A stretch of 23,499 nucleotides of DNA from UBA6987 sp045616945. GTDB taxonomy: Bacteria; Bacillota; Clostridia; Lachnospirales; Lachnospiraceae. Below, piece by piece: positions 20,107 to 23,499 of this stretch. The DNA lies in contig JAZLHR010000039.1 of NCBI GenBank assembly GCA_045616945.1, positions 1-23,499 on the forward strand, read 5' to 3'. Every line of letters begins with the position of its first letter. Position 1 is the first letter of the stretch. The notes below the pieces were generated by a model that was not told where the DNA came from, made no database searches, and worked only from the letters and a program-made list of their open reading frames with translations. The position numbers were made by a program, and so were the translations under genes.

Positions 20107-21864
20107 TTATTTTGCCTTTACATGATCGGCGGCGTTCTGAGCCCAGTAGTAGCCGACCTTGCAGTTGCCCTGAGCGTTCATCTTGACAGGGGCAAGATCG
20201 CTGTGGCAGTAGGTAAGGGAGTTGTGACGTACTACCGGATATACACCGCAATCCTGTACCATCAGGTTCAGGAATTCCTTGTACAGATCGATAGACTTCG
20301 CATCGCCGTTCGGCAGCGTAGCGATCTCGGCCAGGATGGCATCCTTGCGCTCGTTGATCCAGAAGCGGGACTTGATGTTCTGAACCATTTCGTTAGGATT
20401 GAAGTTGCCTGCGCCGGAAGATACGCGAGCGAGATCGTAATCATAATCAGCAGCGTATGCATACAGGTCATCCAGTACGGTTGCTCCCGGAGGATTGTAC
20501 AGTTCGCAGGTGATACCGGCCCTGTTCATCTGATCCTGGAACAGCAGAGCGGAATCGCTGCCGCCTTCACCGATCATGTAAACCTTATCGCCGGCCTTGA
20601 AGTTGGACTTGGCGAGGTAAGCCTGTGCGGTGGCAACGTCAGCCTTGGTGCTGTAGAAATCAGCAGCTTCCAGAATGCCGAGGCCGTAGTAAGCACCGTT
20701 GACCAGACTCAGATCATAGTCATCGGAAGCCTCAGCGGCAGCCAGAGTCGTATAAGCTTCGTAGTCGCAGGCAGCGATGATAGCCTTGCGAAGGTTGGGG
20801 TCTTCCGCAACAGCCATCTTCTTGTTCATCATGTTGAAGCAGAATACAGTGTGCTGAGTGCCCTTGAAGCCGTCCGGGACCTTATCCGTGAAGCCGAAGG
20901 AAGCCAGCGTCTCTTTGTAGGAAGCTTCGACGTCATATTCATCTAGCTCGTTGGACATCATCATCATGGCAGCGGTAGCTTCATCGGCGATGACGTAGCA
21001 GGTCATGGAATCGAAGTAGGGATACAGAGGGCCAGCCAGACCGGTCAGGTCGTTGTCACGGGGAACATAGTAAGGGTTGGGAACCATGCGTACGGATACG
21101 CCGGGTTCGTACTCATCCAGCATGTAGACGAAGCAGCCGATAGCCTCGTGCCAGTCTTCGATGTTGGAATCCGGATACTTGTCACAGGTCTCCTTAGGCA
21201 TAACGCCGGCCCAAGGCTGAGGAGCGGACAGGTACTGAAGGTTGGTGCTCTTGTGATCCAGGAAGGTGTAGGTAGCTACCATCTTCTTCTCGCCGCCGAT
21301 CTCTTCTTCTGCGACGACGGGTTCGATGCTTTCAAGGTTCTCAGCGGAAACCTTCATGTTCTTAACGTTCTTGAACGCACGGGTCTCGGAAGCAACTACG
21401 TCGTAGATATCGACCGGATCGCCGTTGGAGAAGAACTTGTTCGGAGCGACCCAAAGCTTCAGGAGCATCTTGCCGCCTTCGCCTTCGGTGTAGGTGTACT
21501 CGCAGACGCCGGGCTGGATGTCGCCGTTGAAGTCGACGCACAGCGGGTTCTCGAAGCACTGCATGGACCAACAGTAAACGGTATTGCCGGTCTTCATGTT
21601 GATGTCCGCATAATCATAGATTCCGCCGTAATCGAACGCGAAATCGCCGCCCTTATGTTCTTCGTAGAAAAGCTGGCCGGCAGACTTGGAAGGTTCGGCC
21701 TCAGTAGGCTGAGCCTGGGTCTCGCCGCCGGGGGTGGTGGGCTGATCCTGCTGCTTCTCGGTGGACTTGGGATCGGTAGCCTTGGTCTCTTCCGGCTTTT
21801 CGCCGCAGGCTGCAAGGCCAAGCACCATAGCCATAACGAGAAGGAGCGCAGCTAACTTTTTCAT
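20107..21864 (-). CDS. Family-5 extracellular solute-binding lipoprotein (copy 1)
   Basis: 585 aa. Lipoprotein signal with lipobox LAAC and Cys20 as likely lipidated residue, a Gln/Thr/Glu/Pro-rich linker (about 21-65), then a large two-lobe solute-binding domain of the peptide/nickel family (SBP_bac_5). WVAPNKFFSNGDPVDIYDVVAS corresponds to the family's usual fold entry region. It should capture a peptide or similar solute at the cell surface for an ABC importer; no permease or ATPase gene is in the window. ATG 21864 follows AAGGAGGAACAAT; the in-frame start at 21981 is rejected because it reads through the promoters. A close paralog follows at 22089. Confidence 0.9.
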   Translation of the reverse strand: MKKLAALLLVMAMVLGLAACGEKPEETKATDPKSTEKQQDQPTTPGGETQAQPTEAEPSKSAGQLFYEEHKGGDFAFDYGGIYDYADINMKTGNTVYCWSMQCFENPLCVDFNGDIQPGVCEYTYTEGEGGKMLLKLWVAPNKFFSNGDPVDIYDVVASETRAFKNVKNMKVSAENLESIEPVVAEEEIGGEKKMVATYTFLDHKSTNLQYLSAPQPWAGVMPKETCDKYPDSNIEDWHEAIGCFVYMLDEYEPGVSVRMVPNPYYVPRDNDLTGLAGPLYPYFDSMTCYVIADEATAAMMMMSNELDEYDVEASYKETLASFGFTDKVPDGFKGTQHTVFCFNMMNKKMAVAEDPNLRKAIIAACDYEAYTTLAAAEASDDYDLSLVNGAYYGLGILEAADFYSTKADVATAQAYLAKSNFKAGDKVYMIGEGGSDSALLFQDQMNRAGITCELYNPPGATVLDDLYAYAADYDYDLARVSSGAGNFNPNEMVQNIKSRFWINERKDAILAEIATLPNGDAKSIDLYKEFLNLMVQDCGVYPVVRHNSLTYCHSDLAPVKMNAQGNCKVGYYWAQNAADHVKAK

Positions 21865-21897
21865 ATTGTTCCTCCTTGATTTCCGAAGCGGGTGCGC

Positions 21898-21927
21898 AAT
21901 ATACCCTCCCGCTCTTATAAATGTCAA
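21898..21927 (-). promoter_or_regulatory. Second (proximal) promoter of copy 1
   Basis: On the minus strand, -35 TTGACA (complement of 21922-21927), 18 bp, -10 TATATT (complement of 21898-21903). It lies immediately downstream of the stronger promoter at 21932-21960. Confidence 0.55.
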
Positions 21928-21931
21928 TGAG

Positions 21932-21960
21932 ATTATACAGCATTCCTGCCCGATTGTCAA
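21932..21960 (-). promoter_or_regulatory. Consensus promoter of the first solute-binding protein gene
   Basis: On the minus strand, perfect -35 TTGACA (complement of 21955-21960), 17 bp and perfect -10 TATAAT (complement of 21932-21937). This predicts high expression, as expected for an abundant binding protein. Confidence 0.92.
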
Positions 21961-22026
21961 CCGGCGCTCTTTCGCTCCCATACAGCAATCATATTTCCGG
22001 CGCCGCAGCCCGCGGTGAACGCATCG

Positions 22027-22060
22027 AAAAAGGCCCCTGCGGGGTGAACCCGCAGGAGCC
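22027..22060 (-). terminator. Terminator of the second solute-binding protein gene
   Basis: On the minus strand, GGCTCCTGCGGG and CCCGCAGGGGCC arms around a short loop are followed by TTTTT. It lies 28 bases past the stop at 22089, so the two paralogs are separate transcription units. Confidence 0.92.
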
Positions 22061-22088
22061 TTTGCCGGATCATTTCATCCGAAACAGC

Positions 22089-23499
22089 TTATTTAGCCTT
22101 TGCGTGATCGGCAGCGTTCTTAGCCCAGTAGTAGCCAACCTTGCAGTTAGACTGAGCATTCAGGTAAACGGGAGCCAGATCTTCATGGCAGTAAGAAGAG
22201 GAATTGTTGCGCGCAATAGGATATACACCGCAATCCTGTACCATCAGGTTCAGGAATTCCTTGTACAGATCGATGGACTTCGCATCGCCGTTAGGCAGCG
22301 TAGCGATCTCGGCCAGGATGGCATCCTTGCGCTCGTTGATCCAGAAGCGGGACTTGATGTTCTGAACCATTTCGTTAGGATTGAAAGGACCTACGTTGGA
22401 AGTAACGCGGGCGATATCGTAGTCATAATCTGCTGCGAATGCATACAGGTCATCATTCTGGGTTGCTCCCGGAGGAGTGAACAGTTCGCAGGGGATACCG
22501 GCCTTGTTCAGCTGGTCCTGAAGCAGAGTGGCGATGGTGCCGCCGGATTCACCGATCATGTAAACCTTATCACCGGCCTTGAAGTTGGACTTGGCAAGGT
22601 AAGACTGTACAGCAGCAGTATCTGCCTTGGTACTGTAGAAATCAGCGTCTTCCAGGATGGAGCCGCAGCCGAAGTAAGCGCCGCCGACCAGGTTCAGGTT
22701 GAAGTCGTACGTAGTCTCCTGGGTCGCAGTTACAAAGTCTTCCTTATCAATGGCAGCGATGATAGCCTTGCGGAGGTTGGGGTCTTCCGCAACAGCCATC
22801 TTCTTGTTCATCATGTTGAAGCAGATGACCTGGTGCTGAGCGGCATTGAAGCCTTCCGGAACCTTATCCGTGAAGCCGAAGGTAGCCAGAGTTTCCTTAT
22901 AGGAAGCTTCAGCATCGTACTCATCCAGTTCGTTGGACATCATCATCATGGCAGCGGTAGCTTCATCGGCGATGACGTAGCAGGTCATGGAATCGAAGTA
23001 AGGATACAGAGGGCCTGCCAGACCGGTCAGGTCGTTGTCACGGGGAACATAGTAAGGGTTGGGAACCATGCGTACGGATACGCCGGGTTCATACTCATCC
23101 AGCATGTAAACGAAGCAGCCGATAGCGTCGTGCCAGTCTTCGATGTTGGAATCCGGATACTTGTCGCAGGTCTCCTTAGGCATAACGCCGGCCCAAGGCT
23201 GAGCAGCGGACATGTACTGCAGGTTGGTGCTCTTGTGATCCAGGAAGGTGTAGGTAGCTACCATCTTCTTCTCGCCGTTAATCTCTTCTTCGGCGATGAC
23301 GGGATCGATGCTTTCAAGGTTCTCAGCGGAAACCTTCATGTTCTTAACGTACTTGAACGCACGGGTCTCGGAAGCAACTACGTCGTAGATGTCGACCGGA
23401 TCGCCGTTGGAGAAGAACTTGTTCGGAGCGACCCAAAGTTTCAGGATCATCTTGCCGCCTTCGCCTTCGGTGTAGGTGTACTCGCAGACGCCGGGCTGG
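22089..23499 (-). CDS. Family-5 extracellular solute-binding lipoprotein (copy 2, partial)
   Basis: C-terminal 469 codons of a second binding protein; the gene continues past the right edge of the window, and about the first 110-120 residues, including the lipoprotein signal, are missing by comparison with copy 1. The reading frame is open to 23499 (QPGVCEYTYTEGEGGK just inside the edge). Long stretches match copy 1 exactly, while others, mainly after residue AIIAA and in the C-terminal half, differ clearly, so it probably binds a related but different solute. The internal Met at 23450 is not the start. Confidence 0.92.
   Translation of the reverse strand, partial: QPGVCEYTYTEGEGGKMILKLWVAPNKFFSNGDPVDIYDVVASETRAFKYVKNMKVSAENLESIDPVIAEEEINGEKKMVATYTFLDHKSTNLQYMSAAQPWAGVMPKETCDKYPDSNIEDWHDAIGCFVYMLDEYEPGVSVRMVPNPYYVPRDNDLTGLAGPLYPYFDSMTCYVIADEATAAMMMMSNELDEYDAEASYKETLATFGFTDKVPEGFNAAQHQVICFNMMNKKMAVAEDPNLRKAIIAAIDKEDFVTATQETTYDFNLNLVGGAYFGCGSILEDADFYSTKADTAAVQSYLAKSNFKAGDKVYMIGESGGTIATLLQDQLNKAGIPCELFTPPGATQNDDLYAFAADYDYDIARVTSNVGPFNPNEMVQNIKSRFWINERKDAILAEIATLPNGDAKSIDLYKEFLNLMVQDCGVYPIARNNSSSYCHEDLAPVYLNAQSNCKVGYYWAKNAADHAKAK

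Overview
The window looks like chromosomal DNA from a monoderm Clostridia member, probably Lachnospiraceae-like. The grounds are strong AGGAGG ribosome sites, sigma-A type TTGACA/TATAAT promoters, moderately GC-rich coding sequence, TrmB next to a small Clostridia-type conserved hypothetical, a sortase-type surface protein and lipoprotein-type solute-binding proteins. No rRNA, phage gene, transposase or CRISPR array was seen. Almost all genes lie on the minus strand; only the 89-aa hypothetical and trmB (17614-18566) are on the plus strand.

Layout, left to right: (1) 1-163, a 76-bp tandem repeat. (2) 250-553, tRNA-Ser(GGA) and tRNA-Ser(UGA) with their own promoter and a terminator. (3) 642-2779, uxaC (glucuronate isomerase) and a zinc-ribbon membrane protein behind one promoter. 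(4) 2813-8139, a compact Tad/Flp-type secretion or pilus locus: small pilin-like protein, CpaF/TadA ATPase, a TadB-TadC fusion, a second 35-aa pilin-like peptide, and four poorly characterised exported or membrane proteins, most of them overlapping or a few bases apart. (5) 8424-11412, comEC and comEA (DNA uptake), directly upstream of the Tad locus on the same strand. (6) 11578-13001, murA with promoter and terminator. (7) 13055-16145, a large SpaA/SHIRT-like repeat surface protein with a structured leader. (8) 16267-17372, fba (class II aldolase). (9) 17418-18566, a palindromic element, then the 89-aa hypothetical and trmB. (10) 18549-18734, a 38-bp tandem repeat joining the convergent ends of trmB and a SIMPL-domain gene. 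(11) 18723-19827, the SIMPL gene and a second zinc-ribbon membrane protein. (12) 20009-23499, two tandem, very similar family-5 solute-binding lipoproteins, the second cut by the window edge.

The most interesting point is the colinear run comEA-comEC-Tad-like locus. I see a promoter before comEA but no convincing terminator after comEC and no convincing promoter before the Tad genes. One transcript could therefore carry both the DNA-uptake channel and a minimal pilus, which would suggest a Tad-type transformation pilus. This is inference and needs testing. A second recurring theme is short tandem duplications just 3' of genes (after the tRNAs, comEC, murA and trmB/SIMPL).
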